Shown one piece after another: positions 54,309 to 62,250 of a DNA stretch of 64,000 nucleotides. Position 1 is the first letter of the stretch, and each line of letters begins with the position of its first letter. The DNA comes from Pelomonas sp965229315 (GTDB lineage Bacteria > Pseudomonadota > Gammaproteobacteria > Burkholderiales > Burkholderiaceae_C), in contig NZ_CBDDJA010000002.1 in NCBI RefSeq assembly GCF_965229315.1, positions 1 to 64,000 on the forward strand, written 5' to 3'. The notes beneath the pieces are model-generated. The model was not told the origin of the DNA and did not search any database. It saw only the letters and a program-made list of their open reading frames with translations. Made by a program: the position numbers and the translations under genes.

Positions 54309-54331
54309 AAAAAAAGGCCGCTTGCGCGGCC
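54309..54331 (-). terminator. Intrinsic terminator of the TonB receptor-halogenase unit
   Basis: Minus strand: stem GGCCGC/GCGGCC, loop GCAA, then seven T residues, 88 bp after the halogenase stop. It separates this unit from the EF-G paralogue leader. Confidence 0.88.
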
Positions 54332-54418
54332 TCGCCAAGTGGCGACAAGGACGGCGCCCCAGCGTGTGAGCACCGCCGAACCAGAGGTGCCCTGGTTCAG
54401 TCCGCTGGCATCTCGGGG

Positions 54419-55957
54419 TCAGGCGGGCTGAGCTGCGGGGGCCGGCATGGTGGCTGTCGCCGCGCAGTGCTTGGCGATGAACTCGGCGTGGGTGGGCATG
54501 ACCCGGACACACTTGGCGACGACCTGGCGGACGTTCTCGAGATAGGCAAGCACTTCGGCGTCATCCGGTTGATCGGCGAAGGGGTGATGACCCTGCGGCA
54601 TCAGGCCTTGCCCGACCATCACCTGCAGCCAGCTCGATTCGGCGAACAGTTCGTCGCTGCGCCGGTAGACGCGGCCGTTGGAGGCGAACAGCGCCATCTT
54701 GCGCGCCAGGCGCTCCGGGATCTCCATCCCTCGGCAGTACTTCCAGAACGGCGAGTCGTCGCGGCGCGTGAGCTTGTAGTGCAGCACCAGGAAGTCGCGC
54801 ACGTTGTCGAACTCCTCTCGCGTCAGGGCGTTGTATTCCTCAATGTCCGTGGCGTCGAAGCCGGCGTTGGGGAAGAACTCCAGGATGCGCGCGATGGCCA
54901 TGTGGATCAGGTGGATGCTGGTGGACTCCAGCGGTTCGAGGAAGCCGCTGGACAGCCCGACGGCCACGCAGTTGGCTATCCAGAAGCGCCCCGAGCGGCC
55001 GGTGCGAAAGCTCAGGTGGCGCGGCGCCGCGGTGGGCCGGCCGTCCAGCCCGGCCATCAGGATGGCTTCGGCCTCTTGAGGCTCCATGAAACGGCTGCTG
55101 TAGACATGGCCGTTGCCGGTGCGGTGCTGCAGCGGGATGCGCCACTGCCAGCCGGCGGCATGCGCGGTGGAGCGCGTCATGGGCAGCAACGGGTCCACGC
55201 GCTCGCAGGGCACGGCGATGGCGCGGTCGCAGGGCAGCCAGTGCGACCAGTCCTCGTAGCCGGCCTTGAGCGTCTGCCCGATGAGCAGCGCGCGCATGCC
55301 CGTGCAGTCGATGAAGAAGTCGCCCGCGATGCGCTCGCCGCTGTCCATGCGCAACGCCGCGATGTGGCCGTTCTCGTGCTGCTCCACGCCCGCCACCTTG
55401 CCCTCGGTGCGGCGCACGCCGCGTTGCTCGGCGTAGCCGCGCAGGAAGCGGGCGTAGAGGCTGGCGTCGAAGTGGTAGGCGTGGGCGATCTCGGCCAGCG
55501 GCGAGCCGGGCATGTCGGGCCGCGCGCGCATGAAGCGGGCCTCGCGCGGCGCCGCCGTGTTGATCGAATACTCGCCCAGCGGCCGGGCCTTGCCCTGCTG
55601 CGCCATGCGCAGCCAGAACTGGTGGAAGGGCACGGTGTCCTCGGGCTGGCCGATGCGGCCGAAGCCGTGGATGTAGCGTGCGCCCACGGCGCCCCAGTCG
55701 ACGAACTCGATGCCCAGCTTGAACGAGCCCTGCGTGGCGCGCAGGAACTCGTCCTCGTCGACGCCGAGCGCCCGGTTGAACTCGGTGAGGTTGGGAATGG
55801 AGGCCTCGCCCACACCGATGATGCCGATCTCGTCGGACTCCACCAGCCGGATTTGCACACTGCCGCCCAGCGCCTTGGCGAAGGCGGCAGCGCTCATCCA
55901 GCCGGCGGTGCCGCCGCCCACGACGACGACGCTGCGCACGGCGTTCACTTCGTTCAT
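54419..55957 (-). CDS. Flavin-dependent tryptophan halogenase-family protein
   Basis: The 512-residue product has the FAD motif GGGTAGW at 14-20, the catalytic lysine position Lys80 in SFKLGIEFVDW, and the halogenase motif WxWxIP at 270-275 (WQWRIP). The conserved SGFLEPLESTSIHL lies near 330. All signature residues of the PrnA type are therefore present. It starts 7 bp after the TonB receptor stop, so the two are coupled. Such halogenase-like genes next to carbohydrate TonB receptors are common in Xanthomonas, Caulobacter and Shewanella relatives; their substrate there is mostly unknown. A free-tryptophan halogenase is not assured. Confidence 0.87.
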   Translation of the reverse strand: MNEVNAVRSVVVVGGGTAGWMSAAAFAKALGGSVQIRLVESDEIGIIGVGEASIPNLTEFNRALGVDEDEFLRATQGSFKLGIEFVDWGAVGARYIHGFGRIGQPEDTVPFHQFWLRMAQQGKARPLGEYSINTAAPREARFMRARPDMPGSPLAEIAHAYHFDASLYARFLRGYAEQRGVRRTEGKVAGVEQHENGHIAALRMDSGERIAGDFFIDCTGMRALLIGQTLKAGYEDWSHWLPCDRAIAVPCERVDPLLPMTRSTAHAAGWQWRIPLQHRTGNGHVYSSRFMEPQEAEAILMAGLDGRPTAAPRHLSFRTGRSGRFWIANCVAVGLSSGFLEPLESTSIHLIHMAIARILEFFPNAGFDATDIEEYNALTREEFDNVRDFLVLHYKLTRRDDSPFWKYCRGMEIPERLARKMALFASNGRVYRRSDELFAESSWLQVMVGQGLMPQGHHPFADQPDDAEVLAYLENVRQVVAKCVRVMPTHAEFIAKHCAATATMPAPAAQPA

Positions 55958-55964
55958 GCGGGCA

Positions 55965-58841
55965 TTAGAACTTGTAGGTCATGCCCACCGTGGTGGTGCG
56001 TCCGAAGTAGCGGATGTAGTTGGGCATCAGCTGCGTCTTGTCCGGCGCCTCGCCGGTCACCGACTTGTAGTTCATCGTCGGCTTGTCGAAGAGGTTGCCC
56101 ACCTGCAGCGTCAAGCCCAGGCCCTTCAGGCTTCCTTCCTCGAACGCATAGCCGATCTGCATGTCGGCCACCTTGTCGGCGGCTTGCTGCAGCGTGGTGT
56201 TGTTCAGGAAGATGTCGCGCGTGGTCGCCGTGAACGGCGAGCGGTAGCGCTGGCTGAAGCGGGCCGAGAAGCCATCGCGCTCGTAGTAGACCGTCACGCT
56301 GTTGGAGCGGCCGGAGAGGCCGTTGAGCGGCACGTCGCGTGCGGTGCTGACGGACGGGTCGGGGTTCTGGTCCTTGATTGAACTGCGCAGCTTGGAGGCG
56401 CTCACGATGACGCCGAAGCCGTCAAGGGCGTTGGTCAGCAGACCGCCTTCCAGCGCAGCAGCGAACTCGATGCCCTCGACCTTGCCGCCCGTGCCGTTTC
56501 TTGGCTGGATCATGGGCGCGATGGGCTTGGGCGTGACGCCCGGGGGCGCCACCTGCGGGAAGCCGGAGGCGTCCACGGCCGTCAGCTGGTTGTAGATGTA
56601 GCTGAGCAGGTTCTTGCGGAAGCCGGCCAGCGAGACGTAGCTGCGCTTGCCGAAGTAGCGTTCCACCGACAGGTCCATGCCGGCAGCGCGCCACGGCTTG
56701 AGCTCGGGGTTGCCGGCGTAGGCCGTGGTCCATTCGCCGGCGTGCGGCGTGCCCGCTGCGTCGCCGTTGACGGCCGGCGTGCTGGTGCCGGCGCGCATGT
56801 CGACGATGTTCGGGCGCACGATGGACGTGGCCAGGCCCAAACGGACGATCCAGTTGTTGCGCAGGTCGGCTGCGAGATTGATGCTGGGCAGCACGTCGGT
56901 GTAGCTGGTGCCGCCGTTGCGTTTGAACAGCAGGCTCTTGTCCGGCATCTCGTCGTTGCCGCGGTATTCCCAGCCCTCGGAACTCTGGCTGGCCCGCACC
57001 ACCTGCAGGCCCAGGTTGCCGCGCAGCGACACGCCCCACAGGTCGGTGTCGATGTCCAGCTTGCTGAACGCCGTGGTGACCTTCTCGCGCACGTTGGAAT
57101 TGTTGGCCACCCACTTGCTGAACTGGCCTTCCTCCAGCGTGACGGCGCCGCTCGCGACCAGCGCCGGCACGTCCACGCGCAGCACCTGCGGCATGCCGGC
57201 CCAGCTCATGTCGAAGGGCTGCTGCACGACGCCGGCCGGGATGGAGCGGATGTAATCGCCGTTGGCATCCTTCTTCATCAGCAGGCGGTCCTCGTTCTTG
57301 GCCACGTCCTTGCCGCGCTCGGTGTAGTTCAGGCCGAGCGTGAGGAGGCTGAACACGCCGTCCAGCGAGCGTTCCAGCGAGATGCGCGCCGACTTGATCT
57401 CGTCCTTGACCTCCGGATGGCGGATGGCGCCCAGCCAGGCTTCGTTGGGCACCCAGTCCATGCCGGCGACGTCGCCGAAGGCCAGCTTGGCGGGGTTGGA
57501 CAGCAGGTCGGCCTGCGTGGGCGTGAAGGTCTGCGGGTCGCCGTTGGTCGGCACGTTCCAGCGGTAGGCCCCGTAGGTCCAGGCCTTGTTGGCGTAGTCG
57601 TAGTTGCCGGCGTAGGCCTCTGAGTAGCGTTCGTTGCGCTTGTCGCGCGAATAGCTGAGGTCGGTCAACGCTTTCCAGCGGTCATTGAGCTTGAGGCTGG
57701 TGTTCCAGCCCAGCGCAACGATGTCGTCGGTACGGCGGGTGTCCATGCTGCCGACGTTGGCGACCAGCTGAGAGATCGTGGCGCCGGTGGCGAAGGTGTT
57801 GTTGCCGATCTGCTGGGTAGTGACGTTGCTCATCGCGGGCGTGATGCCCGCCGACCAGTTGCCGAACAGGCTCTGCTGCCACTTGCCCGCCACTTCGTGG
57901 GTCTTGAACTTGGAGTAGTACAGGTCCACCTGCGAGTGCAGGTCGTCGTTGGGCTGGTATTCGACGACGGCCATCAGGCCGTCGCGCAGGTTCTTCTTGG
58001 TGGCGGTCTGGGCCGTCCAGTACATCGGCAGCAAGGCCTGACCTGTGCCCACCTTGGACGGCGCGTTACCCGTCAGCGGCAGGCCATAGGGCGTGTAGTC
58101 GCCGTACTCCACCAGCTCGGTCTGCTTGGTCTGCGACGGTGAATCCAGCCGCGCGAAGCCCACCGCCACACCGATGGTGCGGTTGGCGAACTGGTCCACA
58201 TAGGAGGCCGAGAGGCGCATGCCGGTGGCGCCGGTGACGCCCGGCACCATGGTGCCGTTGGAGTTGCGCTCGCCGCGCAGGCTCACCACCACCTGGCGGC
58301 TGCCCAGGCTCAGCGGGCGCAGGGTCTGGATGTTGACCGTGCCTGACAGGCCCTGACCCACCAGGTTCGCGTCGGGCGTCTTGTAGACGGTGGCGGCGTT
58401 GACCAGCTCGGAGGGGAACTGGTCGTATTCGACGGCACGGCTGTCGTTGGAGCTGACGATCTCGCGGCCATTGAGCAGCACGCCGGAGAACTCGGGCGAG
58501 AGGCCCCGGATGGAGATCACGTTGACGCGCCCATCGGGGCCGCGCTGCCCGGTCAGGCCGGGCAGGCGCGCCAGCGACTCGGCGATGCTGGCGTCCGGCA
58601 ACTTGCCGATGTCCTCGGCCGAGATGGCCTCGACGATGGAATCCGAGTTGCGCTTGGTGGCCACCGAGGTTTCCAGGCTGAAGCGGATGCCCTTGACCAC
58701 CACGGTTTCGAGTTGCTGCGCGTCTTTTTCCTTGGTGGCGGCGGGTGCGGCGACTTGCGCCTGTGCCGCGGCGCCGGCAAACAGCAGGCCGCTGGCCGCG
58801 GCCAGGCTCGTGAGGCGAAGGGCAGGGCGAAGCTGTCTCAT
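55965..58841 (-). CDS. TonB-dependent outer-membrane receptor, carbohydrate type
   Basis: The 958-residue product has a signal peptide (LTSLAAASGLLFAGAAAQA). A plug domain follows with ETVVVKGIRFSLETSVATKR near residue 45, DIGKLPDASIAESLARLPGL near 78, and VISIRGLSPEFSGVLLNGRE near 108. A large beta barrel ends in the aromatic TVGMTYKF. The TonB box is probably near ETVVVKG. The plug type (DASIAESLARLPG) is that of receptors for oligosaccharides rather than siderophores. GGAG precedes the ATG, and three LacI-type palindromes lie upstream. Chitin oligosaccharide uptake is inferred from the adjacent chitinase. Confidence 0.93.
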   Translation of the reverse strand: MRQLRPALRLTSLAAASGLLFAGAAAQAQVAAPAATKEKDAQQLETVVVKGIRFSLETSVATKRNSDSIVEAISAEDIGKLPDASIAESLARLPGLTGQRGPDGRVNVISIRGLSPEFSGVLLNGREIVSSNDSRAVEYDQFPSELVNAATVYKTPDANLVGQGLSGTVNIQTLRPLSLGSRQVVVSLRGERNSNGTMVPGVTGATGMRLSASYVDQFANRTIGVAVGFARLDSPSQTKQTELVEYGDYTPYGLPLTGNAPSKVGTGQALLPMYWTAQTATKKNLRDGLMAVVEYQPNDDLHSQVDLYYSKFKTHEVAGKWQQSLFGNWSAGITPAMSNVTTQQIGNNTFATGATISQLVANVGSMDTRRTDDIVALGWNTSLKLNDRWKALTDLSYSRDKRNERYSEAYAGNYDYANKAWTYGAYRWNVPTNGDPQTFTPTQADLLSNPAKLAFGDVAGMDWVPNEAWLGAIRHPEVKDEIKSARISLERSLDGVFSLLTLGLNYTERGKDVAKNEDRLLMKKDANGDYIRSIPAGVVQQPFDMSWAGMPQVLRVDVPALVASGAVTLEEGQFSKWVANNSNVREKVTTAFSKLDIDTDLWGVSLRGNLGLQVVRASQSSEGWEYRGNDEMPDKSLLFKRNGGTSYTDVLPSINLAADLRNNWIVRLGLATSIVRPNIVDMRAGTSTPAVNGDAAGTPHAGEWTTAYAGNPELKPWRAAGMDLSVERYFGKRSYVSLAGFRKNLLSYIYNQLTAVDASGFPQVAPPGVTPKPIAPMIQPRNGTGGKVEGIEFAAALEGGLLTNALDGFGVIVSASKLRSSIKDQNPDPSVSTARDVPLNGLSGRSNSVTVYYERDGFSARFSQRYRSPFTATTRDIFLNNTTLQQAADKVADMQIGYAFEEGSLKGLGLTLQVGNLFDKPTMNYKSVTGEAPDKTQLMPNYIRYFGRTTTVGMTYKF

Positions 58842-58895
58842 TCACTTGTCTCCAGTTATGTTGTGATCTTTTCGTGAACTGTCCCTTTGAGGGAC

Positions 58896-58935
58896 TGAAA
58901 GCGCTTTCAAGCGTAAGCCATTGGCAGCGCTTTCA
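58896..58935. promoter_or_regulatory. Two LacI-type operators upstream of the TonB receptor
   Basis: TGAAAGCGCTTTCA at 58896-58909 is a perfect palindrome, and TGGCAGCGCTTTCA at 58922-58935 matches it in 12 of 14 positions; their centres are 26 bp apart. They lie 55-95 bp before the receptor ATG. The small repeat GTCCCTTTGAGGGAC (58881-58895) abuts the first site. The rest of the 416-bp gap 58842-59257 shows only one further operator. Confidence 0.8.
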
Positions 58936-59116
58936 ACCTAGGCAACACCCTCGGTCTGCGGCTTTCGGGCAACGTGAACCCAGGGTTCGGGCGTGCCTGG
59001 GCGCCACTGACTGCTCGCACCGGCCCAGTTCAGCCAGGGATGGCGCGGCGTTCCGGCGCATTTCGGTGCGCATACGGGTACTTCTGGGTTGAAAGGCAAC
59101 AAAACAGTGCAAGCAC

Positions 59117-59130
59117 TGAAAGCGCTTTCA
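59117..59130. promoter_or_regulatory. Distal LacI-type operator
   Basis: A third palindrome, TGAAAGCGCTTTCA, identical to the proximal site, lies about 195 bp farther upstream of the TonB receptor and 127 bp past the lacI stop. Paired distant operators often allow DNA looping. Confidence 0.75.
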
Positions 59131-59257
59131 TTCAATGATGCAGTTCGCCCCGCTGCGCTGCCACATGGTTTACCCGGTTCGAGCAACAGTGGGTGGAGGG
59201 CGATGTCAGCGGGATGGCGAGCGTGGCCTCGCGCGCTGGTGGAAAGGGCGGGGGGGC

Positions 59258-60307
59258 TCAGCGCGACATGCGCCGCGAGCTCTCGCGAACCACCAGCTCG
59301 GGCTGCGGCAGCTGCACGCGGGGCGAGCCGCCGCGCAGCAGTTCGAGCATGGCCATCGCGGCCTCGCTGCCGATCTCGTAGACCGACTGGCGCACGGTGG
59401 TCAGCGGCGGCATGGCGTAGCGCGCCATGATGAGGTCGTCGAAACCGACCAACGACACGTCGTCGGGCACGCGCAGGTTGCGGCGGTGCAGGCCCAGGCA
59501 GGCGCCGATGGCCATCTGGTCGTTGGACGCGAACAGCGCCGTGAAATGGATGTCGCGCTCCAGCAGCCGGGTCACCGACAGCACGCCACCGGCCTCGGTG
59601 TAGTCGCTCTGCACGATGAGGTTGGGGTCGGCCGCGATGCCGGCGGCGGCCAGTGCGTCGAGATAGCCGTTCTGGCGGTCGACCGCGTCGTCATGGATCA
59701 GGTCGCCGGCGATGAAGGCGATGCGCCGGTGGCCCTGGTCGATCAGGTGCTGGGTGGCCAGGCGCGCGCCGCCGCGGTTGTCGAAGCTGAAGCTATAGAG
59801 CTGCGGGCCCTGGAGCTGGCGGCCGACGACGACGGTGGGCAGCCCCGCCGTGAGGTTCAGCAGCGCCTCGTCGGCCAGCCGGCCGGCGAGCACGATGATG
59901 CCGTCCACGCGGCGCGACAGCAGCGTCTCGATGGCCTTGCGCTCGTCGTCCTCGTGCCAGTTGCCGGAGACGAACAGCGGCACGTAGCCGGCCCGCTCCA
60001 GCTCGCGCTCGATGCCCAGCAGCGCCTCGCCGTAGAACGGGCTGGAGATGACCTGCGTGACGACGCCGATGGACAGCGTCTTGCCGCCGGCCAGGCCGCG
60101 CGCCACCGGGTTGGGCCGGAAGCCCAGCTCGCGGATGGCCGCCTCGACGGCTTCCTTCTTGGCTTCGCTGACGGCCGCCGTGCCGTTCAGGATGCGCGAC
60201 ACCGTGCTCGGGGACACGCCGGCCAGCTCTGCCACCTGCTCCAGCGTGACCACGCCATCGGTGCGGGCTGACGGCGCTTTCTTGGCGGGAGGCTGCTTGT
60301 TGTTCAT
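59258..60307 (-). CDS. LacI-family transcriptional regulator
   Basis: The 349-residue product has a LacI helix-turn-helix at about residues 21-40 (TLEQVAELAGVSPSTVSRIL) and hinge AIRELGFRPNPVARGL. A periplasmic-binding-like sugar domain follows, with SIGVVTQVISSPFYGEAL, GIIVLAGRLADEAL and VPDDVSLVGFDDLIMARY. The ATG at 60307 is the first of the helix-turn-helix frame; the frame stays open 24 codons upstream. It lies between the chitinase and TonB receptor on the same strand. Palindromes TGAAAGCGCTTTCA around it fit its predicted operator type. Confidence 0.93.
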   Translation of the reverse strand: MNNKQPPAKKAPSARTDGVVTLEQVAELAGVSPSTVSRILNGTAAVSEAKKEAVEAAIRELGFRPNPVARGLAGGKTLSIGVVTQVISSPFYGEALLGIERELERAGYVPLFVSGNWHEDDERKAIETLLSRRVDGIIVLAGRLADEALLNLTAGLPTVVVGRQLQGPQLYSFSFDNRGGARLATQHLIDQGHRRIAFIAGDLIHDDAVDRQNGYLDALAAAGIAADPNLIVQSDYTEAGGVLSVTRLLERDIHFTALFASNDQMAIGACLGLHRRNLRVPDDVSLVGFDDLIMARYAMPPLTTVRQSVYEIGSEAAMAMLELLRGGSPRVQLPQPELVVRESSRRMSR

Positions 60308-60392
60308 CGGGCACGGGCGGGCGGAGCCGCGAGTGTAGGCGCGCGGCCCCGGCCCGTCTGGGGGCGTCACCCGCCCCATGCCCTGCCGTGGC

Positions 60393-61904
60393 TTACTTCC
60401 AGGGCGCGTTCTGCAGCGCCGGGTCGTCCACGAGGTTCAGCAGGCCGGCCGCCTTCTTGCCGATGCTGCCGGGCGATGCCAGGGCCGCGCTGCCGCAGCT
60501 GCCCGTCGCGGTCTTCAGCGCCTGCCACAGCATCGCGCCATCACGCGCGTTGCGGTTGGCCAGCGTGCTGGTCGTCACGGCGTTCAGGTAGCGCTCCACC
60601 GAGTAGGCCTGGTTGATGTTGACGCCATAGCTGTTCTGCAGGATGACCGAGCCGGTGCACTGCGCCTCGGCGTTGTTGACGACGAGCTGCCCGCCGGCCC
60701 AGCCTTCCGGCGCCGTCTCGAAGCCGATGGACACGATGGTGCTGGCCGGGAAGAGCTGACGGTACTGCTTCCAGGCCGTCACGCCGTCGTAGTGCTCGTA
60801 GCGCGCGTCGTAGCTCATGATGTTGACGAGGTTGAACGCCGTCTTCAGCGCCGGGTAGCTGTTGACGAGCTGGCGCTCCAGCCCGGCCTTGCCGCCCCAG
60901 TAGCTGGTGCCCACGCCTGTGCATTGCGAGTCGTTGGCCGTGGCGCCCGTGCAGTCCGCGCCGGTGGACCAGGCCGCCACCGTCAGGATGCGCCCGCCGC
61001 CGGCCAGGTCGACCGCCTTGCGCATGGCCTTGACCGCGCCGGCGTAGGCGTCGAGGCCTTCGATCTCGAAGTCCACGTCCAGGCCGTCGAATCCGACGTC
61101 CTTCATGACGTTGGCCAGCGCCGTGATCGTCGGCCCGCTGCCCGCGTGGCCCTCGGCCGACAGCGTGCTCCAGCTGTTGTACGTGGCGCCGCCCACGGCC
61201 AGGATGACCTTGATGTTGCGGGCGTGCAGCACGTCGATGGCGGCCTTGATGTCCGACGGCCGGCCGTTGAAGTTGATGCCGGTGCCCGACCAGTTGTTGG
61301 CCGTCATGCCGCCCCACGTGAAGTTGGGCTGGGCGAATGCGGCCACCACGTGCGTGTAGTTGGCGGGCAGGCGCGCGAAGTTGCTGGCCTGGAAGACCTG
61401 GTTCATGGTCTTGCCGGTGGCGTCGAACCAGTTGTCGCTCCAGGTGGGGTAGTAGACGGTGTAGGCGCGGCCGTTCTGGTTGGCGGACTTGGCGGCCGGG
61501 TCGCTGAGGCCGGGGGCCGGGGCGGGCGAGGGGGCCGGGCTCGGGGAGGGCGACGGGCTGGGTGAAGGAGAAGGAGAAGGAGAGGGAGAGGGAGAGGGAG
61601 AAGGGGAGGGGCTTGGTGCGGGGCCGGTGGTGCACGCGCCTTGCGAGGTCCATGGCTGGCCACTGCCCGCGCCGCCGTTGTTGGTGGCCGGATCGTTGCC
61701 CTGCGTCCACCAGTTGGCCTTGTAGTTGGTGGTGCCCTTGCTGGCCGTGTCGCCGCCGTTGTAGACGGTGGCGCTGGCCCAGGCGGGTGCGCAGGTGACG
61801 GCCTGGGCAGCCATGGGCACGGCGGCCGCGGCGAAGGCTGCTGCCGTGATGGCGGCCAGGCGTTGCAGTTGATGGGTGGGAATGTCGGTCGAAAGCGGGT
61901 TCAT
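60393..61904 (-). CDS. Secreted chitinase, GH18 with chitin-binding domain
   Basis: This endo-acting enzyme would hydrolyse chitin outside the cell. The 503-residue product has a signal peptide cut near residue 35 (AAVPMAAQA|VTC). A CBM5/12-like chitin-binding domain covers about 38-91 (aromatic YKANWWTQGNDP). A Ser-Pro linker spans about 97-131, and a GH18 barrel follows with substrate motif VILAVGGATY near 233 and catalytic DGLDVDFE at 273-280 (Glu280 as acid). AAGGA is 9 nt before the ATG. A half-site TGAAAGCG overlaps the start region. Upstream of it is a divergent solute-binding protein gene. Confidence 0.94.
   Translation of the reverse strand: MNPLSTDIPTHQLQRLAAITAAAFAAAAVPMAAQAVTCAPAWASATVYNGGDTASKGTTNYKANWWTQGNDPATNNGGAGSGQPWTSQGACTTGPAPSPSPSPSPSPSPSPSPSPSPSPSPSPAPSPAPAPGLSDPAAKSANQNGRAYTVYYPTWSDNWFDATGKTMNQVFQASNFARLPANYTHVVAAFAQPNFTWGGMTANNWSGTGINFNGRPSDIKAAIDVLHARNIKVILAVGGATYNSWSTLSAEGHAGSGPTITALANVMKDVGFDGLDVDFEIEGLDAYAGAVKAMRKAVDLAGGGRILTVAAWSTGADCTGATANDSQCTGVGTSYWGGKAGLERQLVNSYPALKTAFNLVNIMSYDARYEHYDGVTAWKQYRQLFPASTIVSIGFETAPEGWAGGQLVVNNAEAQCTGSVILQNSYGVNINQAYSVERYLNAVTTSTLANRNARDGAMLWQALKTATGSCGSAALASPGSIGKKAAGLLNLVDDPALQNAPWK
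61512..61616 (-). repeat. Low-complexity Ser-Pro coding repeat in the chitinase linker
   Basis: The coding strand repeats CTCTCC, CTTCTCC and CCCTCG-like hexamers encoding about 13 Ser-Pro units, then Ala-Pro. Its purine-rich complement is a run of GAAGGAGA and GAGGGA units. Such tracts vary in copy number by slippage. Confidence 0.85.
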
Positions 61905-62014
61905 GAAAGCGAGTCCTTTTCAGTGGCTTCAACAGCGGGGCAGGCACTTGCCGCGTCCCCGCACATCACCTGGTACTCCGGGCGGCTGTGGCCCATCTCC
62001 AGGCGTCGAGATTG

Positions 62015-62040
62015 CTCAACTGGTATTAAACCGGCTTGAG
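62015..62040. promoter_or_regulatory. Imperfect inverted repeat in the chitinase/solute-binding protein divergent region
   Basis: CTCAA at 62015-62019 pairs with TTGAG at 62036-62040, enclosing ACTGGT and ACCGGC half-sites around ATTAA. The core resembles GlcNAc-responsive GntR (DasR/NagQ) sites such as ACTGGTCTAGACCAGT, but has one extra spacer base and one changed arm base. This lies 110 bp upstream of the chitinase ATG. The rest of the roughly 325-bp gap 61905-62229 shows nothing clear. Confidence 0.35.
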
Positions 62041-62230
62041 ACTGCTGCAACCTCTTGAATACCACTCTGCAAACACCACTGACAGACGTCACCGGTGGAA
62101 ACCCGCGTGCGTGGTGAGCAAACGTTTCAGTTCAACGGCGCCCGCGTCGTTTTTCATGGGGAAAAGCCTGCGGCGAGGCCGTGCTTAGGGTTTGTGCGGC
62201 TGAGCCGCGACGGGTCGCCATGCACAATCA

Positions 62231-62244
62231 TGAAAGCGCTTTCA
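62231..62244. promoter_or_regulatory. LacI-type operator at the start of the solute-binding protein gene
   Basis: A perfect copy of TGAAAGCGCTTTCA overlaps a possible ATG at 62230 and ends 6 nt before the favoured ATG at 62251. It is identical to two operators near the TonB receptor, so one regulator probably controls both. Confidence 0.75.
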
Positions 62245-62250
62245 AACACG

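Noticed and set aside
59089..59430. A plus-strand small gene starting near the distal LacI operator
   Set aside because: It has no ribosome-binding site, runs into the antisense of lacI, and its peptide is Ala/Arg-rich without pattern.
61555..61611. CRISPR-like or tandem DNA repeat
   Set aside because: It is an in-frame Ser-Pro linker of the chitinase with 6-bp units and no spacers. No CRISPR array is present anywhere in the window.
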